This document shows, piece by piece, positions 16,656 to 25,567 of a stretch of 64,000 bases of DNA (positions are counted from its first letter, which is position 1; each line of letters starts with the position of its first letter). The stretch comes from Rhizobium mesosinicum (GTDB taxonomy: Bacteria > Pseudomonadota > Alphaproteobacteria > Rhizobiales > Rhizobiaceae), in NCBI RefSeq assembly GCF_019511345.1, contig NZ_JAEUAK010000012.1:62001-126000 (forward strand). Reading direction: 5' to 3'. The translations under genes were made by a program, and so were the position numbers. Below the pieces are notes generated by a model, which was given only the letters and a program-made list of their open reading frames with translations, had not been told where the DNA came from and searched no databases.

Positions 16656-17459
16656 ATGACGACATTTCATGTCATGACGGGCGCAGGCGAGAGCTTCGCA
16701 CGGCCCGTGGTCAACAGGATCAGCATAGCCGACGTCTTCGACGCGCTCAGGCTCGGTTTCGAGGATTTCCGCGAGAAGCCTTCGCATTACGTCTTCCTGT
16801 GTCTCATGTATCCGATCGCCGGCATCTTCCTGACAATGCTGACCTCGGGCGCCAATCTCGCACCGATGGTCTTTCCGCTGATGTCGGGTTTCGTGCTGAT
16901 CGGCCCGATCGCCGCGATCGGTCTTTATGAAATCAGCCGCCGGCGCGAGGCCGGGCTCGATACCTCCTGGAAACATGCGCTCGACGTTCGCCACTCGCCG
17001 GCTTTGCCGTCGATCATCGCCGTCGGCCTCCTGCTGTTCGGGATCTTCACCGTCTGGCTGGTCACGGCGCAGACCATCTATACGAATATTCTCGGCGAAG
17101 TTTTCCCGCGCTCCACGTCGCTCTTTCTGCAGCAAGTGTTTGGCACGGCCGAAGGCATGCAGCTCATCCTTTGGGGCAATCTGGTCGGCCTCGGCTTTGC
17201 GCTCGTCGTTCTCGCGATCACTGTGGTAACCTTCCCGATACTCCTTGACAGGGATTGCGGGGCGGTGGCCGCGATGGTGGCCTCGATCCGGGCGACCTTC
17301 GTAAATCCAGTGCCGGTGCTGCTCTGGGGCCTGATCGTTGCCGCGTTACTCGTCATCGGCACAGTCCCGCTCTTTATCGGCCTTGCGCTCGTCATCCCGA
17401 TCCTCGGCCATGCGACATGGCATCTTTACCGGAAGCTGATTTCTCGCGAGGCCATATGA
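16656..17459 (+). CDS. DUF2189 family integral membrane protein
   Basis: Protein of 267 residues, hydrophobic over most of its length with about six membrane segments. The N-terminus (ISIADVFDALRLGFEDFREK) and ALDVRHSPALPSIIAVGLLL match the DUF2189/COG5473 family of predicted inner-membrane proteins. The ATG at 16656 follows GAGGAGGAGAAAGCC; the earlier open frame from 16560 has no support. The family has no established function; some members lie near cytochrome oxidase genes, but not here. Confidence 0.85.
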   Translation: MTTFHVMTGAGESFARPVVNRISIADVFDALRLGFEDFREKPSHYVFLCLMYPIAGIFLTMLTSGANLAPMVFPLMSGFVLIGPIAAIGLYEISRRREAGLDTSWKHALDVRHSPALPSIIAVGLLLFGIFTVWLVTAQTIYTNILGEVFPRSTSLFLQQVFGTAEGMQLILWGNLVGLGFALVVLAITVVTFPILLDRDCGAVAAMVASIRATFVNPVPVLLWGLIVAALLVIGTVPLFIGLALVIPILGHATWHLYRKLISREAI

Positions 17460-17574
17460 CGGCGGCGTTCCCGGTATCGCAAATTCCCGCGATACCGGGA
17501 ATTTCAACAGAGACTGGAACCTCTGAACTGTCCGCGGAGTTTGTCTTAAGCGGATTTCGAAGGAGGAATTCCAG

Positions 17575-18045
17575 GTGAAGATACGTCACGTGTTTGCCCG
17601 CTTCGCAACGAAGATATCGGAGTGGGCGGGCAAGCCCGTGACATTCATTCTGGCGCTTATCATTGTGATCATCTGGGCTGCTCTGGGGCCCGTCTTCGAT
17701 TACTCGGAAACGTGGCAGCTTATAATCAACACCGGCACGACGATCATCACCTTCCTGATGGTCTTCGTGCTGCAGAATGCGCAGACACGGGATACACGAG
17801 CCATCCAGGCGAAGCTCAACGAAATCATCCTGACGAGCCATGCCGAGAACCGCTTCATCGGGATCGAAAACCTCGACGAGGAAGAACTGAAGCACCTCGA
17901 CCGCCTAGTGGCCAAGGCGGCAAAAGGCCGGGGTGAGACCGAGGCCTGCAGGATAGCGGACGAGAGTGCCGAAAAATCGCCTACAAAACCCGAACCGAGA
18001 AAACGCAAGGCACGTGTCGGTTCCGCATCGCGCAAGCAGAAATGA
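17575..18045 (+). CDS. Small membrane protein of the low-affinity iron permease-like family
   Basis: Protein of 156 residues starting at a GTG with an excellent Shine-Dalgarno sequence (AAGGAGGAATTCCAG). Two membrane helices lie near residues 20-40 and 48-66. The first cytoplasmic segment after them, VLQNAQTRDTRAIQAKLNEI, is typical of the bacterial proteins related to yeast Fet4 low-affinity iron permease. A Lys/Arg-rich tail follows. Transport of iron is a family annotation only and these short bacterial versions are not well characterised. Confidence 0.8.
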   Translation: MKIRHVFARFATKISEWAGKPVTFILALIIVIIWAALGPVFDYSETWQLIINTGTTIITFLMVFVLQNAQTRDTRAIQAKLNEIILTSHAENRFIGIENLDEEELKHLDRLVAKAAKGRGETEACRIADESAEKSPTKPEPRKRKARVGSASRKQK

Positions 18046-18070
18046 AAACGGCGCCTCCCGGGCGCCGTTT
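18045..18070. terminator. Bidirectional terminator between the permease-like gene and purB
   Basis: AAAACGGCGCC-TCCC-GGGCGCCGTTT forms a 9-10-bp GC-rich hairpin with an A run on one side and a T run on the other. It can therefore act on both converging transcripts. It begins at the plus-strand stop codon and ends 20 bases before the purB stop codon. Confidence 0.75.
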
Positions 18071-18090
18071 CGTGACATGTTTCGTGCCGA

Positions 18091-19398
18091 TCAAGCTTCG
18101 CCGAAGACGCGGCGGAAGATCGTGTCGACGTGCTTCGTATGATAACCGAGATCGAATTTTTCGCGGAGATCCGCCTCCGACAGTGCAGCACGCACTTCGG
18201 CGTCGGCCAGCAGCTCTTCGAGAAAGTCCTTGCCCTGTTCCCAGACCTTCATGGCGTTGCGCTGCACGAGGCGATAGGCATCCTCGCGGGAGGTGCCTGC
18301 CTGCGTCAGCGCCAGAAGAACGCGCTGCGAATGGACAAGGCCGCGGAACTTGTCGAGGTTCTTCATCATGTTCTCGGGGTAGACCACAAGCTTTTCGATG
18401 ACGCCGGCCAGACGGTTCAGCGCGAAGTCGAGCGTGATGGTCGTATCCGGGCCGATGGCCCGCTCGACACTCGAATGGCTGATGTCGCGCTCATGCCAGA
18501 GCGCCACGTTTTCCATGGCAGGGGTGACCGACATGCGCACGAGACGCGCAAGGCCGGTCAGGTTTTCGGTCAGGACCGGGTTGCGCTTGTGCGGCATCGC
18601 GGATGAGCCCTTCTGACCCGGCGAGAAGAATTCTTCCGCCTCCAGCACTTCGGTGCGCTGCATGTGGCGGATTTCGATGGCGACGTTTTCGATCGACGAG
18701 CCGATGACGCCGAGCGTGGCGAAGAACATGGCATGGCGGTCGCGCGGGATGACCTGTGTGGAGACGGGCTCGGGAACGAGACCGAGTGCTGCGCAGACGT
18801 GTTCTTCAACAACAGGATCGATATTGGCGAAGGTACCGACAGCGCCGGAAATGGCGCCCGTTGCGATTTCGGCGCGAGCGGCAACGAGGCGGGCGCGGTT
18901 GCGGCTCATCTCGGCATAGAAGCGGGCGAAGGTCAGGCCCATCGTCGTCGGCTCGGCATGGATGCCGTGGCTGCGGCCGATGCGGATCGTATCCTTGTGC
19001 TCGAAGGCCCGCGTCTTCAGTGCTGTCAGAACACGGTCGATGTCGGCAAGCAGGATATCGGCGGCGCGCACGAGTTGGATGTTGAAGGTGGTGTCGAGCA
19101 CGTCGGAGGAGGTCATGCCCTGATGGACGAAGCGGGCATCGGGGCCGACGATTTCGGCAAGATGCGTCAGGAAGGCTATGACGTCATGCTTGGTGACGGC
19201 CTCGATTTCGTCGATGCGGGCAACATCGAAAGTCGCTTTGCCGCCCTTTTCCCAAATAGTGGCGGCCGCCGACTTCGGGATCACGCCGAGGTCTGCCAGC
19301 GCGTCGCAGGCATGGGCCTCGATCTCGAACCAGATGCGGAACTTGGTTTCGGGAGACCAGATGGCGACCATCTCGGGCCGGGAATAACGAGGGATCAT
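18091..19398 (-). CDS. purB: Adenylosuccinate lyase
   Basis: Protein of 435 residues beginning MIPRYSRPEMVAIWSPETKF. It has the fumarase/aspartase superfamily signature SSAMPHKRNPVLTEN near residue 265, RIGRSHGIHAEPTTMG near residue 138, and HERDISHSSVERAIGPD. It performs two steps: SAICAR to AICAR in de novo purine synthesis, and adenylosuccinate to AMP. It lies on the same strand as purC, purS, purQ and purL but is separated from them by about 3 kb. Confidence 0.97.
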   Translation of the reverse strand: MIPRYSRPEMVAIWSPETKFRIWFEIEAHACDALADLGVIPKSAAATIWEKGGKATFDVARIDEIEAVTKHDVIAFLTHLAEIVGPDARFVHQGMTSSDVLDTTFNIQLVRAADILLADIDRVLTALKTRAFEHKDTIRIGRSHGIHAEPTTMGLTFARFYAEMSRNRARLVAARAEIATGAISGAVGTFANIDPVVEEHVCAALGLVPEPVSTQVIPRDRHAMFFATLGVIGSSIENVAIEIRHMQRTEVLEAEEFFSPGQKGSSAMPHKRNPVLTENLTGLARLVRMSVTPAMENVALWHERDISHSSVERAIGPDTTITLDFALNRLAGVIEKLVVYPENMMKNLDKFRGLVHSQRVLLALTQAGTSREDAYRLVQRNAMKVWEQGKDFLEELLADAEVRAALSEADLREKFDLGYHTKHVDTIFRRVFGEA

Positions 19399-19460
19399 GG
19401 GCGAGCGCCTTCATTTCGTGACAGTAGCTGCGGCCCCTGTAGCAAAGACGGCCGGCAATC

Positions 19461-19946
19461 TCAACGCATGCGTTTGGCAAGAGCCAGGCTGGTGGCAAAA
19501 AGACAGACCAGTCCGAGAGGTAAAAACAGCCCCAAGCCAAGGACGAGGAACTGATAAATGGCGCTGGCGCCGGTAAAGGCAAACTGGAACATCCAGATGA
19601 CCGAGCCGAACGGCGAATGCCAGCGGGAATAGAAAATCCGGTAGTCCATGGCGAAGAGAAAGGCCGTCATTAAGACCGTGCCTGTCGTCAACACCAGGAA
19701 GAATGCGGCAAAACGCGCCTCTACCTGATGGCCGAACGCGAGATAGCGCCCGGCAAGCAAGTTGAAGGGCCAGGAGAGCAGTCCGCCGCTGAAATAGAGG
19801 ATAGCGAGATCGAGCACATGGCTCGTCTCCCATCCGTTGCGCAGATAGAGGCCCACGATGGCCGAGAGCAGCATCTGGACGCCCCAGAGCGGGGCGCCGA
19901 TGAAAAGCTCTGATAAGGACGGCCATGCCGCCCGAAGACGGTTCAT
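19461..19946 (-). CDS. Small integral membrane protein, unknown
   Basis: Protein of 161 residues starting MNRLRAAWPSLSELFIGAPL, with four hydrophobic segments that probably cross the inner membrane. Its start is two bases after the stop codon of the DUF2259 gene, so the two are coupled. The frame is open 49 codons further upstream, but that part overlaps the DUF2259 gene in another frame and is Arg-rich nonsense. No domain is recognised. Confidence 0.75.
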   Translation of the reverse strand: MNRLRAAWPSLSELFIGAPLWGVQMLLSAIVGLYLRNGWETSHVLDLAILYFSGGLLSWPFNLLAGRYLAFGHQVEARFAAFFLVLTTGTVLMTAFLFAMDYRIFYSRWHSPFGSVIWMFQFAFTGASAIYQFLVLGLGLFLPLGLVCLFATSLALAKRMR

Positions 19947-19948
19947 TC

Positions 19949-20677
19949 TCAGGGGTGAACCGGAACGGCGATCCAGCGGCCGTTGCGACCGTCCGGAGAG
20001 GCGCTCAACGCCAGGATGAGGGCGATATGGACAGGCTTGCCGGATTCCGGCTGATAGACGAGGGCGCCGCCCATACGATATTCTACCGGACATCCGCGGT
20101 CATCAGGGATTGTCTTGTCTTCGTGGACGAGCTGGCGGTTCGGTGCACCGTCCTTCTCGATGAGCTGCAGCGTAAAGCCAACAACGTGGTTCAGGCCCTT
20201 GCAGGCATCTGGCGTCGCGACCGGGGCATCGCCCAGCAGCAGCGTGTAGGCTCCGCGCGCCGGCCCGTCGGTTGCAAGCGTCGTATAGCGGATCGTTTTC
20301 ATCGGTGAGCCGAGCTCGGTCGGCGGGTTGAAGGCGGCGATAAGGCCGGGATTGGTCAAAAGGTTGTACTTGTCCATCTGCTGGCGGGCTGCCGTCAGAT
20401 TCTGGCGGCGTGCCTTGGACAGATCGGCATCCTTGTCGGTCAATTCCAGATGAAAGGGCGTGCCCTCGAGGTCGGCGCCGGTGTCGGTATCGATGAAATA
20501 GGTATCCGAATAGGGGACCTTGCCATCCTTCATGCCGAATTCCTGGAAGGCAAAGACCTTGCCGTCGGCGGAAAAGCCGACAGGCTGCATATTGGCGATA
20601 TCGCCGGCAAAGGCCGTGGCGGCCATGCCGGTCAGCAAGGCAGCGAAAAACCCGCCTATGAACATGCGCTTCGTCAT
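19949..20677 (-). CDS. DUF2259 family secreted protein
   Basis: Protein of 242 residues with a signal peptide (MTKRMFIGGFFAALLTGMAA...AFAGD). The mature part contains the family pattern GFSADGKVFAFQEFGMKDG, followed by SDTYFIDTDTG and a C-terminal VHIALILALSASPDG. DUF2259 proteins are predicted periplasmic proteins with no known activity. The start codon overlaps the rpe stop codon by one base (TGATG), so it is cotranslated with rpe. Confidence 0.85.
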   Translation of the reverse strand: MTKRMFIGGFFAALLTGMAATAFAGDIANMQPVGFSADGKVFAFQEFGMKDGKVPYSDTYFIDTDTGADLEGTPFHLELTDKDADLSKARRQNLTAARQQMDKYNLLTNPGLIAAFNPPTELGSPMKTIRYTTLATDGPARGAYTLLLGDAPVATPDACKGLNHVVGFTLQLIEKDGAPNRQLVHEDKTIPDDRGCPVEYRMGGALVYQPESGKPVHIALILALSASPDGRNGRWIAVPVHP

Positions 20678-21354
20678 CAGCGCGCTCCCTCAGCCGCGTT
20701 GCGAAGGGCTGATATCGCCTGGCGATAGGCCTCGGCCGAGCCGCCCTTGAAAATTGCCGATCCGGCGACGAGCACATTGCCGCCGCCCTTAGCCACGGCA
20801 GGCGCGGTATCGACCGTCACGCCGCCGTCCACTTCAAGCTCGATCGGGCGGTCACCGATCAGTGACTTTGCCGCTGCGATCTTGTCTACCATTGCCGGAA
20901 TGAATTTCTGGCCGCCGAAACCGGGGTTGACTGACATAATGAGAATGAGGTCGACATCGTCAAGCACGTTCTCGACGGCCGAGAGCGGCGTTGCCGGATT
21001 TAAGGTGACGCCGACCTTCTTGCCGAGATGGCGGATCGTCTGCAGCGAACGGTGCAGGTGCGGTCCGGCCTCTGCATGCACGGTGATGCGGTCACAGCCA
21101 GCCTTCGCAAAAGCCTCGAGATAGGGATCGGCAGGCGAGATCATCAGGTGGCAGTCGAAGGTCGCGTCCGTATAGGAGCGCAGCGACTTGATGACATCGG
21201 GGCCGAACGAAATGTTCGGCACGAAATGGCCGTCCATCACGTCAAGATGGATCCAGTCAGCGCCGGCCTCGGTGACGTTGCGCACTTCCTCGCCGAGCTT
21301 TGCAAAATCTGCCGCCAGGATCGATGGGGCGATGCGAATGGGCAGTGTCGTCAT
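20677..21354 (-). CDS. rpe: Ribulose-phosphate 3-epimerase
   Basis: Protein of 225 residues. Conserved pieces are IAPSILAADFAKLGEEV, DWIHLDVMDGHFVPNISFGP, CHLMISPADPY, SVNPGFGGQKFI and EVDGGVTVDTAP; the Asp in MDGHF and the Asp in DGGV are the acid/base pair. It interconverts ribulose 5-phosphate and xylulose 5-phosphate. The start at 21352-21354 (MTTLPIRIAPS) is supported by family length; the upstream open frame is not coding. It is the first gene of a three-gene unit with the DUF2259 and small membrane-protein genes. Confidence 0.96.
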   Translation of the reverse strand: MTTLPIRIAPSILAADFAKLGEEVRNVTEAGADWIHLDVMDGHFVPNISFGPDVIKSLRSYTDATFDCHLMISPADPYLEAFAKAGCDRITVHAEAGPHLHRSLQTIRHLGKKVGVTLNPATPLSAVENVLDDVDLILIMSVNPGFGGQKFIPAMVDKIAAAKSLIGDRPIELEVDGGVTVDTAPAVAKGGGNVLVAGSAIFKGGSAEAYRQAISALRNAAEGAR

Positions 21355-21412
21355 GATCTCCGTCTCCATCTCAACCGGAAGCGGCGGACGCCTCGCGGCA
21401 AATTTCAATAGG

Positions 21413-22495
21413 TCAGTCTGTCCCATCGGCCGGCGGGACGAATGCATCGCCGCGCCATTCGAGAAGACGGTAGGGATTTTGCGACAGTTCATGGGCCGGC
21501 GCGAAGGTGACTGGGCCGATCGGCGTATTGAACTGCGTTCCGATGAGCTTTTCTGCCACTGGCTTGCCTTCGGCCAGCGCCGCCTGCACGGCCTGATTGG
21601 CAATCAGCGCGGCCGCGGCTGCCGGCAGGACATAACCTTCCGGCTCGGCTCCGGCTCCGCGCAGGGCCTCGACGGTCGCAGCCGCATCCGGCAGAAGCGC
21701 ATATTCGGGAATGGCAACGGCGCGTACGCCATCCGCCAGCGCGAGCGGCTGGTTTGCAGCGCGCATCGCATCGCCGCTCAGAATGCTGAGCGGAATGTTT
21801 TCCGCCTTGGCGTCACGGGCGATGATGGCGACATCGTTCCTGTCGCCGCCGATGAAGACCTTGGCGGCACCAGCCCGCTTCAGGCGGCGTACGAGGCCGA
21901 CCTGCTGTTCCTGTCCCGGCCGGTAGGTGTCGGTGAAAACGGGCTTCAAGCCATTTTCTTCCAACGCGTTGCGCACGGCTTCCGTCAGTTCGCGGCCGTG
22001 GATTGTGCCGTCCTCGATGAGAGCGATCGGAGACCCCGTCCATTGCTGCAGAATGATACTGATGATCTTTGCGGCTTCATCACCATCTTTCGGGCCGAGG
22101 CGAAAGAGGGGCCAGCCGTTCTTCAGCGAATCTTCCATGAGGATGCGTGAGCGCACCGACACGGTAACGACGGGAATATTGGCGTCCTTCAGCTTCGGCA
22201 GGGCACCCTCCAGCGTCTCGCTGCAGAGGAATCCGATGGCGATCTGGACCTTGGCAGCGATCAGCGCATCGGCGATCACCTGGCCGCTATTGTCCTGGCA
22301 GGTCTCATTGACAGGAACGACCGTATCGCCCGCCTGCTTGATCTCAAAATTTGCGCCGGCGAAGATTTGAGCGCCGAGCGAGGCGAAACTGCCCTCCTGC
22401 GGCGCTACGACGCCGATCGTCACGCCTGCCGCGCGGCTCTCGACCGTCAACGCCATGAGCGACAGAAGGGCGGCTATGACACGCAGGGTCATCAT
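21413..22495 (-). CDS. LivK-like periplasmic binding protein (branched-chain amino acid type)
   Basis: Protein of 360 residues with signal peptide MMTLRVIAALLSLMALTV...SRA. The mature part has the type I periplasmic-binding fold: VTIGVVAPQEGSFASLGAQI, then DNSGQVIADALIAAKVQIAIG and TDTYRPGQEQQVGLVRRL. No permease or ATPase genes adjoin it, so it may serve a transporter encoded elsewhere or have a sensory role. The start at 22493-22495 was chosen for the signal peptide; 50 extra upstream codons are open but not protein-like. Confidence 0.85.
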   Translation of the reverse strand: MMTLRVIAALLSLMALTVESRAAGVTIGVVAPQEGSFASLGAQIFAGANFEIKQAGDTVVPVNETCQDNSGQVIADALIAAKVQIAIGFLCSETLEGALPKLKDANIPVVTVSVRSRILMEDSLKNGWPLFRLGPKDGDEAAKIISIILQQWTGSPIALIEDGTIHGRELTEAVRNALEENGLKPVFTDTYRPGQEQQVGLVRRLKRAGAAKVFIGGDRNDVAIIARDAKAENIPLSILSGDAMRAANQPLALADGVRAVAIPEYALLPDAAATVEALRGAGAEPEGYVLPAAAAALIANQAVQAALAEGKPVAEKLIGTQFNTPIGPVTFAPAHELSQNPYRLLEWRGDAFVPPADGTD

Positions 22496-22667
22496 GAAAG
22501 GTGCAGGTCTCTCGTCTTGTCCATGCCCTTTTATCCGCAAGGCGGCAATCGTCAAAGAAAAACAAGCGTGTTCTGCAGCTTTTAGCGGGTGCCATTGTAG
22601 AAAAGGTAACCGATGCCCGCCATATTGGTGAAATAACAAAAACAAGACACCGATTGCGGAGAAGCAT

Positions 22668-23162
22668 GTGTTGAACAGGCAGCATATCGATCCCGGCCTC
22701 TATCGCGATGCCATGAGCCGCTACGCCGGCCATGTGCAACTCGTGACGACGGCGCTTGGTGAAGCCCGCCGTGGCGTCACCATCACGGCTGCCTGCTCGG
22801 TATCCGACAATCCGGCTTCCGTTCTCTTCTGCCTCAACAACACCAACGAGAAGAACGAGATCTTCTGGCGCAGCGGCATCTTCGCGCTGAACTCGCTCGG
22901 CGCCCACCATCAGGGCGTTGCCGATGCCTTTTCGGGCCGCACGCATCTGGAAAACGAGGAGCGTTTTTCGAGCGCCCGTTTCGAAACATTGGCGACGGGC
23001 GCACCGGTCCTTGCAGATGCGCTTGCCGTTTTCGACTGCCGAGTGACCGATATCAAGGAAATGCCGACCCATAACGTCATTTTCGGCGAGGTCGCTGCCG
23101 TTCGTTTCACCGAGATCCACCCGGCGCTTCTCTATCTGAACCGCGGCTATCACACGATATAG
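22668..23162 (+). CDS. Flavin reductase family protein (RutF/HpaC-like)
   Basis: Protein of 164 residues from a GTG start (GTGTTGAACAGG), with TTG at 22671 as an alternative. It shows the flavin reductase-like FMN-binding fold: YRDAMSRYAGHVQLVTT, RRGVTITAACSVSDNPAS and the final GEVAAVRFTE. Such enzymes supply reduced FMN to a partner monooxygenase. No monooxygenase gene is nearby, so the partner is unknown. The closest named relatives are RutF and other short-chain flavin reductases. Confidence 0.88.
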   Translation: MLNRQHIDPGLYRDAMSRYAGHVQLVTTALGEARRGVTITAACSVSDNPASVLFCLNNTNEKNEIFWRSGIFALNSLGAHHQGVADAFSGRTHLENEERFSSARFETLATGAPVLADALAVFDCRVTDIKEMPTHNVIFGEVAAVRFTEIHPALLYLNRGYHTI

Positions 23163-23172
23163 GCCCAGCAAC

Positions 23173-23490
23173 ATGGACAATGCCGGCATCGAGGAAATGT
23201 TTCAGTCGCTTGGCCCCGTCACCATCAAGCGCATGTTCGGCGGCAAGGGCATCTACCATCTCGGCCGTATCCTGGCACTCGAAGTGCGCGACGAAATCCT
23301 GCTGAAGGCCGATGAGGAGAGCGCGCCGGAATTTGCCGCGGCAGGCGCCAGCCAATGGTTCTACGAGGGCAAAAAGGGCGCTCCGGTGAAGATGCCCTAC
23401 TGGAGCATTCCCGACGAAGCCTATGACGACCCCGATGTCATGGCGCGCTGGGTGCGGCTTGCCTACGAAGCCGCACTGCGGGCTGAATAA
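23173..23490 (+). CDS. TfoX/Sxy N-terminal domain protein
   Basis: Protein of 105 residues starting 10 bases after the flavin reductase gene. It consists of a single TfoX_N domain: IEEMFQSLGPVTIKRMFGGKGI, then DEILLKADEES and FYEGKKGAPVKMPYWSIPDE in part. Full TfoX/Sxy in gammaproteobacteria is a competence coactivator with an additional C-terminal domain. The N-terminal-only proteins of Rhizobiales have no known role, so competence should not be assumed. Confidence 0.9.
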   Translation: MDNAGIEEMFQSLGPVTIKRMFGGKGIYHLGRILALEVRDEILLKADEESAPEFAAAGASQWFYEGKKGAPVKMPYWSIPDEAYDDPDVMARWVRLAYEAALRAE

Positions 23491-23913
23491 TCAGCGCAAC
23501 TCGCCGACCGGAAGAGACGATATCGCCACCTTGGTGAAAGCCGACAGCGGCTTCGGCAGATCGGCAAGACCGAACCAGCCGAAATCAGAGAGCTTGTCCG
23601 GTTCCGTCAGTTGCGGCTCACCCGTGACTTCACGGGCGACAAAGAGAAAAGAAATCCAGTGCTGGCGGTCGGCTTCGATGATCTGCTCGGTAGAGCCGAT
23701 GCGTTCGATGCGGCCGATGGTCAGGCCCGTTTCTTCTTCGGCTTCGCGGCGCGCGGCCTCCTCGGCCGGCTCCATATGGTCGACCTTGCCGCCGACGATA
23801 TTCCAATAGCCGGCTTCTGGCGGACGCATGCGCTTGTAGAGAAGGATCTTGCCGTCGCGCAAAATCACCAGGCCTACACCGAGGCCTGGGAAATCAATGC
23901 CGGGCTTGCCCAT
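23491..23913 (-). CDS. Nudix hydrolase
   Basis: Protein of 140 residues with a complete Nudix box, GGKVDHMEPAEEAARREAEE followed by ETGL, in which REAEEETGL supplies the metal-binding glutamates. It hydrolyses a nucleoside diphosphate linked to another group; the specific substrate is not evident. It abuts the stop codon of the TfoX-like gene end to end and lies eight bases beyond the end of the helicase gene on the same strand. Confidence 0.92.
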   Translation of the reverse strand: MGKPGIDFPGLGVGLVILRDGKILLYKRMRPPEAGYWNIVGGKVDHMEPAEEAARREAEEETGLTIGRIERIGSTEQIIEADRQHWISFLFVAREVTGEPQLTEPDKLSDFGWFGLADLPKPLSAFTKVAISSLPVGELR

Positions 23914-23921
23914 TGAGGGTC

Positions 23922-25412
23922 TCAGATCTTGGCGTTGGCCGCGATCAGCATGAAGGCAGGGATATCGTCGCCGAATCCGACCGGTGTCGGGCCATCGTCG
24001 TGATCACGGTGACGGCGACGCTCGCGATTGTCGTCGTTTGCCGGATAGGGCCGATTGCCGCGCGCATTGTTCTGCGGCTTCTGTTCTGCTTTGCGCTCGT
24101 TCTTCACGCTGTCGGCCTTTGCTGCTGCTTCCACGACTTCGCCACCATTATCTTCGGCGTTGATATCAGATTTATGACTCGAAGACCGGCGGTCGCGGCC
24201 ACGATCCTTATCCCGCTCACGACCCTTTCCGCGGCGGGGAGACCGCTCGCTGTCGCGGCTTTCTTCAGCCGGCGGCAGGGCGGAGAGATCGCCGTTCAGC
24301 CATTCGACCTTTTCGCCGATCAGCTTTTCGATCGCGTCGGCATGTTTCTGGTCGTGGCGGGTGACGATGGTGAAGGAAGCGCCGGAACGACCGGCGCGGC
24401 CAGTACGGCCGATGCGGTGAACATAGTCTTCCGAATGGATTGGCACGTCGAAATTGAAGACGTGGCTGACATCGGGAATATCGAGGCCGCGAGCGGCGAC
24501 GTCGGAGGCGACGAGCAGCTTGATGTTGCCGTCCTTGAAATTGGCAAGCATGGTCATGCGCGAGCGCTGGTCCATGTCGCCGTGGAGCGCGCCGACCGAG
24601 AAGCCGTGGCGGTCGAGCGAACGGAAGAGATCGGCGACATCCTTCTTGCGATTGCAGAAGATGATCGCGTTCTTGAGGTCTTCCTGGGCGCGGATGAGAT
24701 CGCGCAGGACAGCGCGCTTCTCGTAATCCTTGCCATGCGAGGCGACGAAACGCTGCGTGATGGTCTTGGAAGCCGATGCGGGCTTGGCAACTTCGATACG
24801 CTCAGGGTTCTGCAGGAAACGATCCGCGAGCTTCTGGATTTCCGGCGGCATGGTGGCCGAGAAGAACAGCGTCTGACGGGTGAAGGGGATCAGCTTGGCG
24901 ATGCGTTCGATATCGGGGATGAAGCCCATGTCGAGCATGCGGTCGGCTTCGTCGATAACGAGGATTTCGACACCGCTCATCAGGAGCTTGCCACGCTCGA
25001 AATGATCGAGAAGGCGGCCGGGCGTGCAGATCAGCACGTCTGCGCCACGCTCAAGCTTGCGGTCCTGATCTTCAAAGGAAACGCCGCCGATGAGGAGGGC
25101 GACGTTGAGGCGATGGTTCTTACCGTATTTTTCGAAGTTTTCGGCGACCTGGGCGGCCAGTTCCCGGGTCGGCTCCAGGATCAGCGTGCGGGGCATGCGG
25201 GCGCGGGCGCGGCCCTTTTCCAGAAGCGACAGCATGGGAAGAACGAAGGATGCCGTCTTGCCGGTGCCGGTCTGCGCGATGCCGCAGATGTCGCGGCGCT
25301 CAAGCGCGAAGGGAATTGCCCCAGCCTGAATGGGAGTAGGGATCGTGTAGCCCGCATCGGTAACAGCGGAGAGCACTTTGGGGCTCAAACCAAGTTCAGC
25401 AAATGTCGTCAA
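23922..25412 (-). CDS. DEAD-box ATP-dependent RNA helicase (RhlE-like)
   Basis: Protein of about 497 residues if the TTG at 25410-25412 is the start (TTFAELGLSPKVLSAV, directly before the Q motif). Motifs in order are AQTGTGKT (I), PTRELAAQ (Ia), VIDEADRMLDMGF (II), FFSATMP (III), SDVAARGLDIPDV (V) and HRIGRTGRAG (VI). A low-complexity Arg/Asp/Glu/Lys tail of about 110 residues (GKGRERDKDRGRDRR and after) is probably an RNA-binding region. An ATG at 25529 would add 39 residues, but that stretch has no family similarity. The likely role is ribosome assembly or RNA turnover. Confidence 0.93.
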   Translation of the reverse strand: MTTFAELGLSPKVLSAVTDAGYTIPTPIQAGAIPFALERRDICGIAQTGTGKTASFVLPMLSLLEKGRARARMPRTLILEPTRELAAQVAENFEKYGKNHRLNVALLIGGVSFEDQDRKLERGADVLICTPGRLLDHFERGKLLMSGVEILVIDEADRMLDMGFIPDIERIAKLIPFTRQTLFFSATMPPEIQKLADRFLQNPERIEVAKPASASKTITQRFVASHGKDYEKRAVLRDLIRAQEDLKNAIIFCNRKKDVADLFRSLDRHGFSVGALHGDMDQRSRMTMLANFKDGNIKLLVASDVAARGLDIPDVSHVFNFDVPIHSEDYVHRIGRTGRAGRSGASFTIVTRHDQKHADAIEKLIGEKVEWLNGDLSALPPAEESRDSERSPRRGKGRERDKDRGRDRRSSSHKSDINAEDNGGEVVEAAAKADSVKNERKAEQKPQNNARGNRPYPANDDNRERRRHRDHDDGPTPVGFGDDIPAFMLIAANAKI

Positions 25413-25567
25413 AGGGAAAACTGTTTCCGTTTCGTTCGGCCGGTCTCTGGCGAGTCGGCAGGATTGCATGCCGCAATGGTGGGCGACATATTCCGAAACG
25501 GCCGGCAAGTCAAGGAATAGCGTCTCCACCCCAGGTAGCGAGGTGAAGCGTTCGTTACCGCGACCGG

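Noticed and set aside
23913..25520. Plus-strand open frame of 535 codons opposite the DEAD-box helicase
   Set aside because: It mirrors the helicase on the other strand; the low-complexity tail explains its length. No family match by eye.
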